From the NCBI RefSeq assembly GCF_014647515.1, contig NZ_BMPI01000050.1, positions 22,418 to 86,417 of the forward strand: a stretch of DNA of 64,000 nt, given 5' to 3'. Positions 1-8,781 of the stretch are shown piece by piece (the stretch's first letter is position 1; each line of letters opens with the position of its first letter). A program made the position numbers and the translations under genes. The notes beneath the pieces were generated by a model that saw only the letters and a program-made list of their open reading frames with translations, was not told where the DNA came from and did no database searches. The DNA comes from Dactylosporangium sucinum. Lineage in GTDB: Bacteria > Actinomycetota > Actinomycetes > Mycobacteriales > Micromonosporaceae.

Positions 1-195
1 GTGTCCGACATCGATGCCGCCGTCGCCCACCTCTCGGCCGTCCCGGGCGTGGAGCTGCTCGGCGAGGTCAAGCAAGTCCCGGAGGGAGCGCTCGGCGCCG
101 GGATCCGCTTCGGCGACCTGCGCTCCCCCTGGGGCCTGAACCTGGAGCTGGTCGACCGGACGCACGAGGCTAGCCGGCCTGCGCCTCGGCCTTGA
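1..195 (+). CDS. VOC (glyoxalase/dioxygenase-like) protein, 3' end only
   Basis: The window opens inside this gene, so the first GTG is probably an internal valine codon. The visible 64 residues end with a stretch (GIRFGDLRSPWGLNLELVDR) typical of the last beta-strands of a vicinal-oxygen-chelate domain, where the final Glu is often a metal ligand. The role cannot be told from this fragment. Its last 26 bases overlap convergently with the Old Yellow Enzyme gene on the other strand. Confidence 0.55.
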   Translation: MSDIDAAVAHLSAVPGVELLGEVKQVPEGALGAGIRFGDLRSPWGLNLELVDRTHEASRPAPRP

Positions 196-1357
196 GCAGC
201 GTGTTGGTGCTGACCGGCCGGTCGACCCCGACCACGGTCGCCTCCGGGGCGGCGGGGTCGTAGCGAGGGTAGTCCGTGTAGCCCTCGGCGCTCGGGTAGT
301 AGATCAGGTCGGGATCCGCGCGCGACAACGGCCAGTCGTTGGCGAGGCGCTCCAGGTAGTCCGGATTGGCGATGAACGGGCGACCGAAGCCGGTCATCTG
401 CATGTCACCGTCCGCGATCATCTGAGCGTACCGCTCCGGTGTGAGGCTGCCTTCGGCGAGCGCGACGCCCTCGTACTGCGCCGCGAGCTTCGAGAACACC
501 GGCGAGGTGTCGAGGTCGTTGAAGTAGAACTGCACGAAGGAGAGCCCCTTGCGCTTGTTCAGCTCGTCGATGAGGTAGCCGTACTTCTCGTCGACGTCGG
601 TCTCCTCGATCTCGTGCACGTCGAACCCGGGTGTCAGCTTGATGGAGACGAATTCCGGGCCGTTGACCGCTATCACCGCGTCGAGCACCTCGAGCGCGAA
701 CCGCGCCCGCTTCTCCGGCGACCCGCCGTACCGATCGGTCCGCAGGTTCACATTGGTCGACATGAACTGGTGGATGAGGTACCCGGAGTCGGCGTGCACC
801 TGGACGCCGTCGAAGCCCGCGAACACCGCCAGCTTGGCCGCGCGCGCGAACTCGTCGACGACGAGCGGGATCTCCTCCGTCTCGAGCGCCCGCGGGCGAT
901 CGTAGGGAGTCACGCGCGGAATATTGATCGTTATCTTGCGGCTGGTGCGCGGGATGCGGACCGCGGAGGGCGCAACGGGTTGCATCGGCAGCGGCCGGTG
1001 CAGCAGGTTGTTGGCCCGCCCGACGTGATTGATCTGCAGGACGATCCGGCCGCCCTGCGCGTGCACCGCGTTGACGACGCGCTTCCAGCCCAGCGCGTGC
1101 TCGGTCGTGTACATGCCGGGCGCCGTGAGGAAGCCGCGTCCGGCCTCGCTGACCGGGGTGGACTCCGTGATGATGAGACCGGCGCCGGCGCGTTGCGCGT
1201 AGTACTCGGCCATCAACGCGTTCGGGGTGCCGTCGACCTCCGCGCGCACGCGGGTCATGGCGAGCATCGCCACCCGGTTGGGCAGCACGAGGCCGCCCGG
1301 AAGCTCGATGGGCTCGAAGAGCGGGCGCAGCGGACCCGCACCGTACGACACCGTCAC
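170..1357 (-). CDS. Old Yellow Enzyme family flavin oxidoreductase (NemA-like)
   Basis: FMN-dependent alkene reductase of the Old Yellow Enzyme superfamily, about 395 residues, the usual length for the single-domain class. Family marks are the N-terminal PLFEPIELPG strand, LQINHVGRA near residue 110 and the DRYGGSPEKRARF signature near 208-220. The usual substrate-binding pair HxxN or HxxH is His188 followed by Ser191 here (VHADSGYLIHQF), a substitution that could alter substrate choice. GTG at 1357 is chosen as the start because AAGGAGA lies about 6 nt upstream; the longer reading has an arginine-rich, unlikely N-terminus. It is the last gene of a long minus-strand operon that starts with the ABC importer, 13 nt after a short-chain dehydrogenase gene. 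A role in reducing an enone or enoyl intermediate is inferred. Confidence 0.85.
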   Translation of the reverse strand: MTVSYGAGPLRPLFEPIELPGGLVLPNRVAMLAMTRVRAEVDGTPNALMAEYYAQRAGAGLIITESTPVSEAGRGFLTAPGMYTTEHALGWKRVVNAVHAQGGRIVLQINHVGRANNLLHRPLPMQPVAPSAVRIPRTSRKITINIPRVTPYDRPRALETEEIPLVVDEFARAAKLAVFAGFDGVQVHADSGYLIHQFMSTNVNLRTDRYGGSPEKRARFALEVLDAVIAVNGPEFVSIKLTPGFDVHEIEETDVDEKYGYLIDELNKRKGLSFVQFYFNDLDTSPVFSKLAAQYEGVALAEGSLTPERYAQMIADGDMQMTGFGRPFIANPDYLERLANDWPLSRADPDLIYYPSAEGYTDYPRYDPAAPEATVVGVDRPVSTNTLLKAEAQAG

Positions 1358-1370
1358 AGCAGTCTCCTTG

Positions 1371-2186
1371 TCAGTCCGTCGGCACCGGCGTGGACGCGAT
1401 CCGCGGCGCCGGGTACGTGGCCATGGCACCGCCGTCGAGCGGCACCATCGCGGCCGTCATGTAGGCGCTCTGGTCCGAGGCGAGAAACAGGACCAGGTTC
1501 GCCAGGTCCTCGGGAGTACCCGGCTTCTTGATCATCCGGTTGCGGGCCCGCGCGGAGCCGTTGACCGGGTCGTTGTGGAGATAGGCCGTCTCGTCGCTCG
1601 CGATGGAGCCGAGCACGATGTTGTTCACCCGGATGCCGTCGGCCGCATAGTCGTGCGCGAGCTGGCGGGTGAACCCTTCGATCGCGGCCTTCGAGGTCGA
1701 GTAGCCGAGCATCGCGCCCTCGACCCGGTGCGCGCTCATCGACCCGATGTTGACGATCGAGCCGCCGTCACCGCTGGCGATGATGTGGGGAATGCCGTAC
1801 TTCGCCAGCCAGAACGGCCCGTAGACGCCCACCTTCATCATGCGGTCGAAGCGCTCGGTGGTCTCCTCGGCGGCGCGGACACCGCCCTCGACCCGCAGGA
1901 TCTCGGTCGCCGCCGCGTTGTTGACGATGATGTCGAGCCGGCCGAAGGTCGTTACCGTCCGGTGCACGGCGGCCGCGACGGACTCCTCCGAGCCGATGTC
2001 GGCCGGCACGAAGGCCGCGTCGCCGCCTGCCTGCCGGATCGACGCCGCGATGGCCTCCCCTTCGGCGGGGCTGCGGCCCAGGCCCGCCACGCGGGCGCCC
2101 TCGGCCGCCAGCCGCCGCGCGATCGCCGCACCCATGCTGCGGGTCGCGCCGGTGACGATGGCCACCCTTCCATCAAGCATTCCCAT
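1371..2186 (-). CDS. short-chain dehydrogenase/reductase
   Basis: Classical NAD(P)-dependent short-chain dehydrogenase of 271 residues. The nucleotide-binding motif is TGATRSMG (residues 13-20), followed by NNAA, the catalytic Ser in NIGSMSAH and the YSTSK active-site motif. The C-terminus carries the common DGG turn and a short extension. It probably oxidises a hydroxyl or reduces a ketone on a CoA-bound or free ring substrate. It lies 20 nt downstream of the alpha/beta hydrolase gene and 13 nt before the Old Yellow Enzyme gene, in the same operon. The substrate cannot be read from sequence. Confidence 0.85.
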   Translation of the reverse strand: MGMLDGRVAIVTGATRSMGAAIARRLAAEGARVAGLGRSPAEGEAIAASIRQAGGDAAFVPADIGSEESVAAAVHRTVTTFGRLDIIVNNAAATEILRVEGGVRAAEETTERFDRMMKVGVYGPFWLAKYGIPHIIASGDGGSIVNIGSMSAHRVEGAMLGYSTSKAAIEGFTRQLAHDYAADGIRVNNIVLGSIASDETAYLHNDPVNGSARARNRMIKKPGTPEDLANLVLFLASDQSAYMTAAMVPLDGGAMATYPAPRIASTPVPTD

Positions 2187-2206
2187 GTCAGCTCCTATAC
2201 CGGCGC

Positions 2207-3007
2207 CTATACCAGCGCCGCGATCGCTGCGGCCAGCCGCTGCGGCTCGTCCAGCGGCACGTGATGATGTGCCCCCGGGATCACGATCTCGGGGAAGGTC
2301 CGGCCGAGCAACGCCCGCAGCGCGCCGGCCTTCTCCGGGGTGGTCACCGAGGTGTGCTCACCGCGGATGAGCACGACGTCGCAGCGCACCTCGGGCAGGT
2401 ACGGCACCACCACCGCGTCCGCGACATGGCCGAACGTCCGCGGGTCGAACTTCCAGGTCCAGCCGTGCTCCTCCTCGCGGAGCGAGTGCAGCGCGGCCCG
2501 GTGCACCAGGCCGGGGTCGGCGACCGGCTGCGGCGGCAGGAGGCCGAACGACTCCAGTGCGGCTTGCCGGCTCGGATACCAGCGCCGGCGGCCGGAGGCT
2601 CGGTCGGCGGACCTCGGCGTCGGCGGGACCGGCGGATCGACCAGGAGCACCTTGTGGATCGAGTCGGGATACAGGGCCGCGGCGACGAGCGCGATCCGCG
2701 CCCCCGCGCTGTGGCCGACGAGCACGTGCGGAGCGCCGTGCCGGGACGCCACCTCCACGGCCTCCGCCGCCCACTGCTCGGCGCGGTAGCGGTCCCGCCA
2801 GCCGCTGTCCCCGTGGCCGCTCAGGTCGAGCGCGGCGACCCGGTGCGTCCGGGCCAGTTCGGGGACGACGCCGAGCCACCAGCCGGAGTGGGCCCCCGCT
2901 CCGTGGATCAGCGTGACCGGGGGTCCGAAGTCACCCCAGCTCCCCCAGGCGATCTCACAGCCACCCACCAGGAGCCGTTCGTCGAGCAGCGTCTCGACGG
3001 CCATCAT
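2207..3007 (-). CDS. alpha/beta-fold hydrolase
   Basis: Serine hydrolase of 266 residues. An oxyanion-hole HGAG motif (residues 35-38), the nucleophile elbow GHSAG with Ser100 and a C-terminal histidine in GAHHHVPLDEP give a complete catalytic triad layout. Such enzymes cleave esters, thioesters or carbon-carbon bonds of ring-fission products. ATG at 3007 overlaps the stop of the upstream quinone-oxidoreductase gene as ATGA, so translation is coupled; the longer reading frame upstream is the shadow of that gene. No signal peptide is seen, so it acts in the cytoplasm. Confidence 0.82.
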   Translation of the reverse strand: MMAVETLLDERLLVGGCEIAWGSWGDFGPPVTLIHGAGAHSGWWLGVVPELARTHRVAALDLSGHGDSGWRDRYRAEQWAAEAVEVASRHGAPHVLVGHSAGARIALVAAALYPDSIHKVLLVDPPVPPTPRSADRASGRRRWYPSRQAALESFGLLPPQPVADPGLVHRAALHSLREEEHGWTWKFDPRTFGHVADAVVVPYLPEVRCDVVLIRGEHTSVTTPEKAGALRALLGRTFPEIVIPGAHHHVPLDEPQRLAAAIAALV

Positions 3008-3999
3008 GCCTCCGCGTTCCACGGCTCGACCACGACCCGGCCCACAGTGTTGCCGTCGGCGACGGCCTGGAGCTGCCGGGCCGCCGCACCCATCGGGCTC
3101 ACGGCACCGAGCAGGGGCCGCACCACGCCGGAGGCACCCAGTGCGGCGATCCGCGCCATCGCGTCGCGCACGAGGTCCGGCTCGTTGCGGACGTGGAGGC
3201 CGACGTTGACGCCCACGATCGAGTAGCTCCCGAGCAGCGGCCGGTTGAGCCGGGCCGTCTGGATCTCGCCCCCGGCATAGCCAACGACCAGGATGCGCCC
3301 GCCGAAGGCCAGGGCCTTCGCCAGCTCGTGGTAGGTGTCGCCACCGACCGGGTCGAACACGACGTCGGCGCCCCGGCCGCCCGTCCCCTCGCGGATCCGT
3401 TCGGCGACCGACTCGGTGAGGCTGTCCACGACGACGTGCGCGCCGAGGTCTCGTGCGACCGCGGTCTTCGTCGCGCCCCGGGTCACCGCGATGACGCACG
3501 CGCCGGCGGCGCGCCCGATTTGCACGGCCGCACTGCCGACCCCGCCCGCCGCGGCCGACACGACGAGGTTCTCGCCCGGCTGCAGCGCGCCGCGGCGGTG
3601 CAGGCCGAGCCAGGCCGTGAGGTAGGCCGTGGACAGGCCGGCCACCTCGGCGTCGGTGAGGTTCGGCGGGACGGCATAGACCTGGAGGGCGTCGGCCACG
3701 GCGTACTGGGCGAGGCCTCCCAGTCCGCCCGGAAGCACCGCGGCAACCCGGTCACCCTCGGCGACGTCCGTGACGGTGCCCGCGTCGACGACCCGGCCGC
3801 ACACCTCGGCGCCCGGGACGAACGGCAGGTCCGGACGGTCCTGGTAGGCGCCACGGCACAGGAGCGCGTCGGGGAAGCCGAGGGCGGCGCCCAGCACCTC
3901 GACGAGGACCTGGCCCCGACCGGGTGTGGGCACCGGGGTGTCCCGGAGGGACAGGACGTCCCGTGGCTCACCCACGGACCCGACCATCCATGCCCGCAT
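3004..3999 (-). CDS. quinone oxidoreductase-like MDR family dehydrogenase
   Basis: Medium-chain dehydrogenase/reductase of 331 residues, of the zinc-free quinone oxidoreductase type. An N-terminal GroES-like domain (PGAEVCGRVVDAG) is followed by a Rossmann domain with AAAGGVGSAAVQIGRAAGA near residues 146-164. It would reduce a quinone, enone or enoyl thioester with NAD(P)H. ATG at 3999 is used because everything upstream in that frame overlaps the CoA-transferase gene. It starts 8 nt after that gene and overlaps the following hydrolase by ATGA, which puts it inside the operon. Confidence 0.85.
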   Translation of the reverse strand: MRAWMVGSVGEPRDVLSLRDTPVPTPGRGQVLVEVLGAALGFPDALLCRGAYQDRPDLPFVPGAEVCGRVVDAGTVTDVAEGDRVAAVLPGGLGGLAQYAVADALQVYAVPPNLTDAEVAGLSTAYLTAWLGLHRRGALQPGENLVVSAAAGGVGSAAVQIGRAAGACVIAVTRGATKTAVARDLGAHVVVDSLTESVAERIREGTGGRGADVVFDPVGGDTYHELAKALAFGGRILVVGYAGGEIQTARLNRPLLGSYSIVGVNVGLHVRNEPDLVRDAMARIAALGASGVVRPLLGAVSPMGAAARQLQAVADGNTVGRVVVEPWNAEA

Positions 4000-4007
4000 G
4001 CGGCCGC

Positions 4008-5222
4008 TCAGCGCAGTGCCTTCCGCTCGCGCAGCGAGGCTCGTGTCGCCGCCGGGATCCCGGCCTCGTCGAGCACCTCGTCGGTGTGCTGCCCCTGCGT
4101 GGGCGCCGGCTTGAGCTCGCCCACCTCCTCGTCGAACTGCATCGGCGCCGGCACGACCCGCTGCCGCAGACCGCCGGGGTACTCGATCGTGGTCAGATAC
4201 CCGTTGGCCACGGTCTGCGGGTCGCTCACGACCTCGGCCTCGGTCTGCGACACCGCCCACTGGCCCTCCTGCCGGGTGAGGATCTCGCGCCACTGCGCCA
4301 GCGAGCGCCGCGCGAACTCCTCCGCCAGGACCGCCACGCACTCGTCCTCGTGCATCCGCCGCGCCTCGGTGTCGGCGAATCGCGGGTCGTCCGCGAGTTC
4401 GGGACGGTCGATGGCGACGCAGAACGGCTTCCAGTGGCGCTGCGGATCGAGGAAGCACAGGGCGACCAGGCGGCGGTCCGAGGTGAGGTACTGGTGGACG
4501 AGCGGGTTGCCCGGGATCTGGCGTTTCGGACCGCGCATCGTCTCGTGGTCGACCTGGTCGGCGGCGATGATGCCGATCTGCATCGCCCACAGCCCTGTGC
4601 CGAGCAGCGAGACGTCGACGACGGTCGGCTCACCGCCTCGTTCGCGATGGAACAGCGCCGCCGCGATCCCTCCGGCCAGGGTCAGGCCGCTGAGCACGTC
4701 GCCGAACGCCGGCGCCGGGAGCGGGGGCGCGGGCAGGCCGGGGACGGACACCGCGTCGGCGATGCCGGTGCGGTACCAGAACGACAGCACGTCGAACCCG
4801 CCGGCCTCGGCCTCGGGCCCGTTCACACCTTGGCCGTGACCGCGAGCATAGATGATCTTCGGGTTGGCGGCGCGGATGTCTTCGACGTCGATGCGCAGCT
4901 TCCGCCGGGTCTGCGGGAGGTAGTTGGTGACAAAGACGTCGGCCGAGCGGGCCAGCTCCAGCAGTACCGCGCGGGCCTCGGGATCCTTGAGGTCCAGGGC
5001 GACGCTGCGCTTGCCCCGGTTGAACGCCTCCCACTGCAGCGTGAGCCCGCCCGTGCCCGGCGCTATGCCGAAACAGGGGATGTGCCGGATGGGATCGCCG
5101 TAGGCGGGATGCTCCACCTTGATGACGTCCGCCCCGAGGTCGGCAAGCGCGGCACCGCCGGAGGGGACGAAGCCGAACGTCGACACTTCGAGGACGCGAA
5201 CGCCCTGCAGAACCTTCGTCAT
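4008..5222 (-). CDS. CaiB/BaiF family (class III) CoA-transferase
   Basis: Class III CoA-transferase of 404 residues. It begins with a typical LQGVRVLEV strand, has the ADVIKVEHP motif near residues 31-39, and keeps the catalytic aspartate (Asp144, in GGFDVLS) that forms the acyl-enzyme anhydride. It moves CoA from a donor thioester to a carboxylic acid, so it probably activates the acid imported by the adjacent transporter. ATG at 5222 is 29 nt downstream of the livF stop; a purine-rich GAGGAC stretch lies upstream. The neighbouring transporter and oxidoreductases support a role early in catabolism. Confidence 0.9.
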   Translation of the reverse strand: MTKVLQGVRVLEVSTFGFVPSGGAALADLGADVIKVEHPAYGDPIRHIPCFGIAPGTGGLTLQWEAFNRGKRSVALDLKDPEARAVLLELARSADVFVTNYLPQTRRKLRIDVEDIRAANPKIIYARGHGQGVNGPEAEAGGFDVLSFWYRTGIADAVSVPGLPAPPLPAPAFGDVLSGLTLAGGIAAALFHRERGGEPTVVDVSLLGTGLWAMQIGIIAADQVDHETMRGPKRQIPGNPLVHQYLTSDRRLVALCFLDPQRHWKPFCVAIDRPELADDPRFADTEARRMHEDECVAVLAEEFARRSLAQWREILTRQEGQWAVSQTEAEVVSDPQTVANGYLTTIEYPGGLRQRVVPAPMQFDEEVGELKPAPTQGQHTDEVLDEAGIPAATRASLRERKALR

Positions 5223-5251
5223 GCGCTGGGTGTCCTCTTCCCGTGGTGGAT

Positions 5252-5974
5252 CTACTCGAGGTAGTTCGCGGCCAGCTGGTCGCCGGCGACCGACGCCGGG
5301 CCTGACCACGCCAGCTCGCCGCGACGCAGGATGACGGCCTCGTCGGCGAGCTCCAGCGCGGCACCGACGAACTGCTCGATGATGACCACCGTCGAGCCCT
5401 GCGCACGGATCTGTGCCAACGCCTCGAACACGCTCGCCACGAGCATCGGAGCGAGACCGTGGGACAGCTCGTCGGCGATGACGAGCTTCGGCGGGACGGC
5501 GAGCGCCCGCGCCAGGGACAGCATCTGCTGCTCGCCGCCGGACAGTGTGCCGGCCAGTTGCTTGGCGCGCGACCCGAGCACCGGGAACCGCTCGAACGCC
5601 CGCTCGATCGCGGCCGCTCGGCCGTTGCGGGGCACCGCCCAGCGCATGGCCGCGCGTAGGTTGTCGAGCACCGACAGGCCCGGAAGGATCATGCGTTCGG
5701 CCGGGACGTGCGTGACGCCGAGACGCGCGATGCGGTGGGTCGCCCAGCCGGTGATGTCCTGGCCGTCGAGCAGCACCTTCCCCTCGCGCAGCGGGACCAG
5801 CCCGGTGATCGCGCGGGCGAGGGTGGTCTTGCCCGCACCGTTCGCGCCCAGCACGGCCACACACGAGCCCTGGGCGACGTCGAAGCTGACGTCGCTGAGC
5901 GCGCGGGCCAAACCGTAGTTGACCGTCAGCCGCGACACCGACAGCGCGGGCCTGGCTGCTATCGCCGTGGTCAT
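5252..5974 (-). CDS. livF: branched-chain-type ABC transporter ATP-binding protein LivF
   Basis: ATPase subunit of 240 residues of the LivF type. Walker A is GANGAGKTT, the signature is LSGGEQQMLSLARAL and Walker B is LVIADE, followed by SHGLAP, which is characteristic of LivF. It works at the inner face of the membrane together with the neighbouring LivG and the fused permease. The start overlaps the livG stop by ATGA. Transporters of this family import many carboxylates and aromatic acids as well as amino acids, so the substrate is open. Confidence 0.93.
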   Translation of the reverse strand: MTTAIAARPALSVSRLTVNYGLARALSDVSFDVAQGSCVAVLGANGAGKTTLARAITGLVPLREGKVLLDGQDITGWATHRIARLGVTHVPAERMILPGLSVLDNLRAAMRWAVPRNGRAAAIERAFERFPVLGSRAKQLAGTLSGGEQQMLSLARALAVPPKLVIADELSHGLAPMLVASVFEALAQIRAQGSTVVIIEQFVGAALELADEAVILRRGELAWSGPASVAGDQLAANYLE

Positions 5975-6741
5975 GCCCCAACCTCCACGTCGCCGATGTA
6001 GGCCGCCTGGACCCGCGGGTCGTCGCGCACCTCGGCCGGGGTGCCACGGGCGATCGTCTCACCGAAGTCGAGCACCTGGACCTCGTCGCACAGCCCGAGC
6101 ACGAGGCTCAGGTTGTGCTCGACCAGGACCAGCGCCAGCTCACGGGTCTTGCGGGCGTCCAGGAGCACCTCGGCCAGCCGGTCGGTCTCGGTCTCGTCCA
6201 GGCCCGAGGACGGCTCGTCCAGCAGCAGCACCCGGGGGTCGGCGGCGAGCGAGCGGGCCACCTCGACGAGGCGGCCGACGCCGAGCGGCAGCGTCGCCGC
6301 GTACCGGTCGGCGACGTCGGTGAGGCCGAGGGACGACAGCAGCCCGTCGACGGCCTCGCGCTCCGCCGGTGCCTCGTAGGAGCCCAGCACGAACTCCCGC
6401 AGGCGGGACGGCCGGTGGGTGACCCTCCGGCTGAGCAGCACATGCTGACGCACCGTGAGCTCGGGGAACAGCTCCATGCGCTGGAAGGTCCGGCTGATCC
6501 CGCGGCGAGCCCGCGCCTGCGGGCTCAGCCGGGTGACGGGCTCGCCGCCGAGCACGATGTCGCCCGCATTCGGGGTGATGAAGCCGCTGATCGTCTCGAA
6601 CAGTGTGGTCTTGCCCGCACCGTTGGGGCCCACGAGCCCGACGATGGCGTTGCCGGGCACCACGAAGTCGACGTTGTTCACCGCGACGAGGCCGCCGAAG
6701 CGAACCGTGACGCCGCGAGCTTCGAGGACTGCCGCGGTCAT
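5971..6741 (-). CDS. livG: branched-chain-type ABC transporter ATP-binding protein LivG
   Basis: ATPase subunit of 256 residues. Walker A is GPNGAGKTT, Walker B is VLLLDEP, and the LivG-specific ISRTFQRMELFPELTV region is present. The ABC signature is unusual: the expected LSxGxQ loop reads LPLGVGRLVEVARSL. That may leave this half-site weakly active, while the partner LivF keeps a canonical signature. ATG at 6741 overlaps the permease stop as ATGA, and its own stop overlaps livF the same way. The ORF can be read further upstream but that part is permease shadow. Confidence 0.9.
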   Translation of the reverse strand: MTAAVLEARGVTVRFGGLVAVNNVDFVVPGNAIVGLVGPNGAGKTTLFETISGFITPNAGDIVLGGEPVTRLSPQARARRGISRTFQRMELFPELTVRQHVLLSRRVTHRPSRLREFVLGSYEAPAEREAVDGLLSSLGLTDVADRYAATLPLGVGRLVEVARSLAADPRVLLLDEPSSGLDETETDRLAEVLLDARKTRELALVLVEHNLSLVLGLCDEVQVLDFGETIARGTPAEVRDDPRVQAAYIGDVEVGA

Positions 6742-8723
6742 GATGACGCTCCGCTCTTGACGGCGAGCTCGCGCGGGCCGACGACCGGCGTACCGCCCGG
6801 CCCGCCGGCATCGGATCCCGGATCTCGCGCCGGGCCGCGCACCCGCCGGGCGAGACCCTGGATCCCGCCCGTGACATGCACCAGGAAGCCCCTGGGTTCG
6901 TTGGCGAGGCCGACCGCGCCCAGACCGAACAGGATGGCCGGAACCTGCTGCCAGCCCGGCGACAGGAAGTAGCTGAAGAGCTGCGGCATCACCGTGAACA
7001 GCGTGCCGGCCAGCAGGGCGGCGAGCACCGAACGGGTGCCGAAGGTGACGATGACGGCCATCAGGGCGACACCGAGCATCGCCGCGAACTGTGGCGGTGT
7101 CGCGCGGCCGCCGTACGAGGCGTACATGCCACCACCGATGCCGGCGATGAACGAGCTGAACCCGAAGAGGTAGAGCTTGGCCCTGAAGGTCGAGTACCCC
7201 ATCGCCGCGGTCGCGCGCTCGCTGCCCCGCACCGCGCCGAGCAGCATGCCCTGCGTCGAGGACCGCAGCCGGACCACCAGGAAGGCCAGGATCGCGAACA
7301 CCGCCAGCGTCAGGTACAGGAACGAGGTGTCGTCCCAGAAGTCGTACCCGAACAGCGATGGCCGGGGCAGGCTGATACCCGAACCGAAGTTGTTGTAGCG
7401 CGGGATACCGAAGATCAGGTTCTCGACCAGGAAGGCGAAGGCGAGCGTGCCCAGCGCGAGGTAAAGGCCGGCCCACCGCATCGCCGGGAGGGCGATCAGC
7501 AGGCCGAACGGCACGGCCACGACGCCGGCGGCCGGGATGGCGAGCGCCACGGGCCAGCCGTGGTAGTTGGCCAGCTCGGCAGCCGTGAGCGCGCCGACAG
7601 CGGCGAAACTGATCTGTGCGAGGGAGATCCCCGAGCCCATGCCGGTGACCACGGTGAAGGACAGGAAGATGATTCCCATCGCGACACCCACACTGACCAG
7701 GCCGAGCCAGAACGGCTGGATCAGGAACGGCAGCAGGAGCAGCACCGCCACGAACAGGACGTACGCGACGTTCCTGCCCGAGAACGTCCGCTTGGTCGAC
7801 AGGTCCTGCTTCAGGTCTTCGGTGATCATCGGCGGTTCCTGGACCGGCCGCCGGTCACGCCGCCAGAAGTTGTAGAAGACCAGCACCGCCATCATGACGA
7901 AGAACGGCACGCACGTGCGCAGTCCGGTAAGGTACTCGTTCTGCGGGAGGTACTTCCCGCTGAGCTCCTGGATGATGCCGATCGCGATCGCTCCCACGAA
8001 CGTGACCGTCAGGCTCCGCATCCGGCCGATGACCGCCGCCGCAAAGCAGGTGACGAAGGCGAGCTGGTAGGAAGCCGTCTCCAAGGCCAGCAACGGGAGC
8101 AGCAGGACCCCCGACAGCGCGGCCAGCGTGGTGCCCACCATCCACGACGTCGCCTGGACGAAGTCGGGGTTGGTCCCTTGCAACGCGGACACCGTCGGAG
8201 AGTCCACCGTGGCACGGACCGCGAGCCCGAAGCCCGTGCCACGGATGAGGACCGTCATCGCGATCGCGATCACCACGGCGAGACCGATCACGAGCACCTG
8301 GTTCATGTTGAGGTTGACACCGAGCACCCGGATCAGGCGGGTGGAGTTCCCGGCGAGTCCGGTGGGGCTGGTGACCACCGGCGTGCCGAACAGGACGACC
8401 ATGAGCGGCGGCACGACGACCGAGAGCCCGATCGTGGCGGCCAGCTTGACCACGGTCGACGCCCGCGACAGCTTGCGGAACACCACCGCCCACAGGGTCA
8501 ACCCGAGGACGGGCGGGATGACCCCGATGGCCAGCAGCGCCGCGGCCCAGATCGGCCAGTTCCAGACGTGGTTGAACTGGTAGAAGCACCACGCCGAGAG
8601 CAGTCCGAACATTCCGTGCGCGAAGTTGAACACCCGTGACGAGACGTAGGTGAGCACCAGCCCCAGCGCCGAGATGGCCGTGATGCAGCCGGTCACCAGG
8701 CCTGCGATGAAGAGGACGGTCAT
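6738..8723 (-). CDS. fused LivH-LivM branched-chain-type ABC permease
   Basis: Membrane protein of about 661 residues containing two permease halves normally made as separate LivH and LivM proteins. The N-terminal half (about 1-290) has the LivH-type start with LVLTYVSSRVFNFAHGMFG. After a cytoplasmic linker (about 295-320, charged, RRDRRP) the second half has LivM-type features such as GISLAQISFAAVGA, and ends in a basic Pro/Gly-rich tail. ATG at 8723 is chosen because the residues before it are Arg/Ser-rich and not membrane-like. It lies 58 nt after livK and overlaps livG by ATGA. One polypeptide therefore supplies both transmembrane subunits. Confidence 0.9.
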   Translation of the reverse strand: MTVLFIAGLVTGCITAISALGLVLTYVSSRVFNFAHGMFGLLSAWCFYQFNHVWNWPIWAAALLAIGVIPPVLGLTLWAVVFRKLSRASTVVKLAATIGLSVVVPPLMVVLFGTPVVTSPTGLAGNSTRLIRVLGVNLNMNQVLVIGLAVVIAIAMTVLIRGTGFGLAVRATVDSPTVSALQGTNPDFVQATSWMVGTTLAALSGVLLLPLLALETASYQLAFVTCFAAAVIGRMRSLTVTFVGAIAIGIIQELSGKYLPQNEYLTGLRTCVPFFVMMAVLVFYNFWRRDRRPVQEPPMITEDLKQDLSTKRTFSGRNVAYVLFVAVLLLLPFLIQPFWLGLVSVGVAMGIIFLSFTVVTGMGSGISLAQISFAAVGALTAAELANYHGWPVALAIPAAGVVAVPFGLLIALPAMRWAGLYLALGTLAFAFLVENLIFGIPRYNNFGSGISLPRPSLFGYDFWDDTSFLYLTLAVFAILAFLVVRLRSSTQGMLLGAVRGSERATAAMGYSTFRAKLYLFGFSSFIAGIGGGMYASYGGRATPPQFAAMLGVALMAVIVTFGTRSVLAALLAGTLFTVMPQLFSYFLSPGWQQVPAILFGLGAVGLANEPRGFLVHVTGGIQGLARRVRGPARDPGSDAGGPGGTPVVGPRELAVKSGASS

Positions 8724-8781
8724 GATCTCTGATCCCAACTGGTCGACGTACCGAGCTTGTCGTGGTCTGCCCGAGCCGGAC

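Noticed and set aside
4008..6062. 684-codon version of the CoA-transferase gene and similar long 5' extensions of several genes
   Set aside because: The extra N-terminal residues are Arg/Gly/Ala-rich shadows of the upstream gene; family-conserved starts lie internally.
6876..8639. 587-codon frame antisense to the permease
   Set aside because: It is a high-GC shadow with Arg/Glu/His/Gln-rich composition and no family motif; the permease on the other strand is clear.
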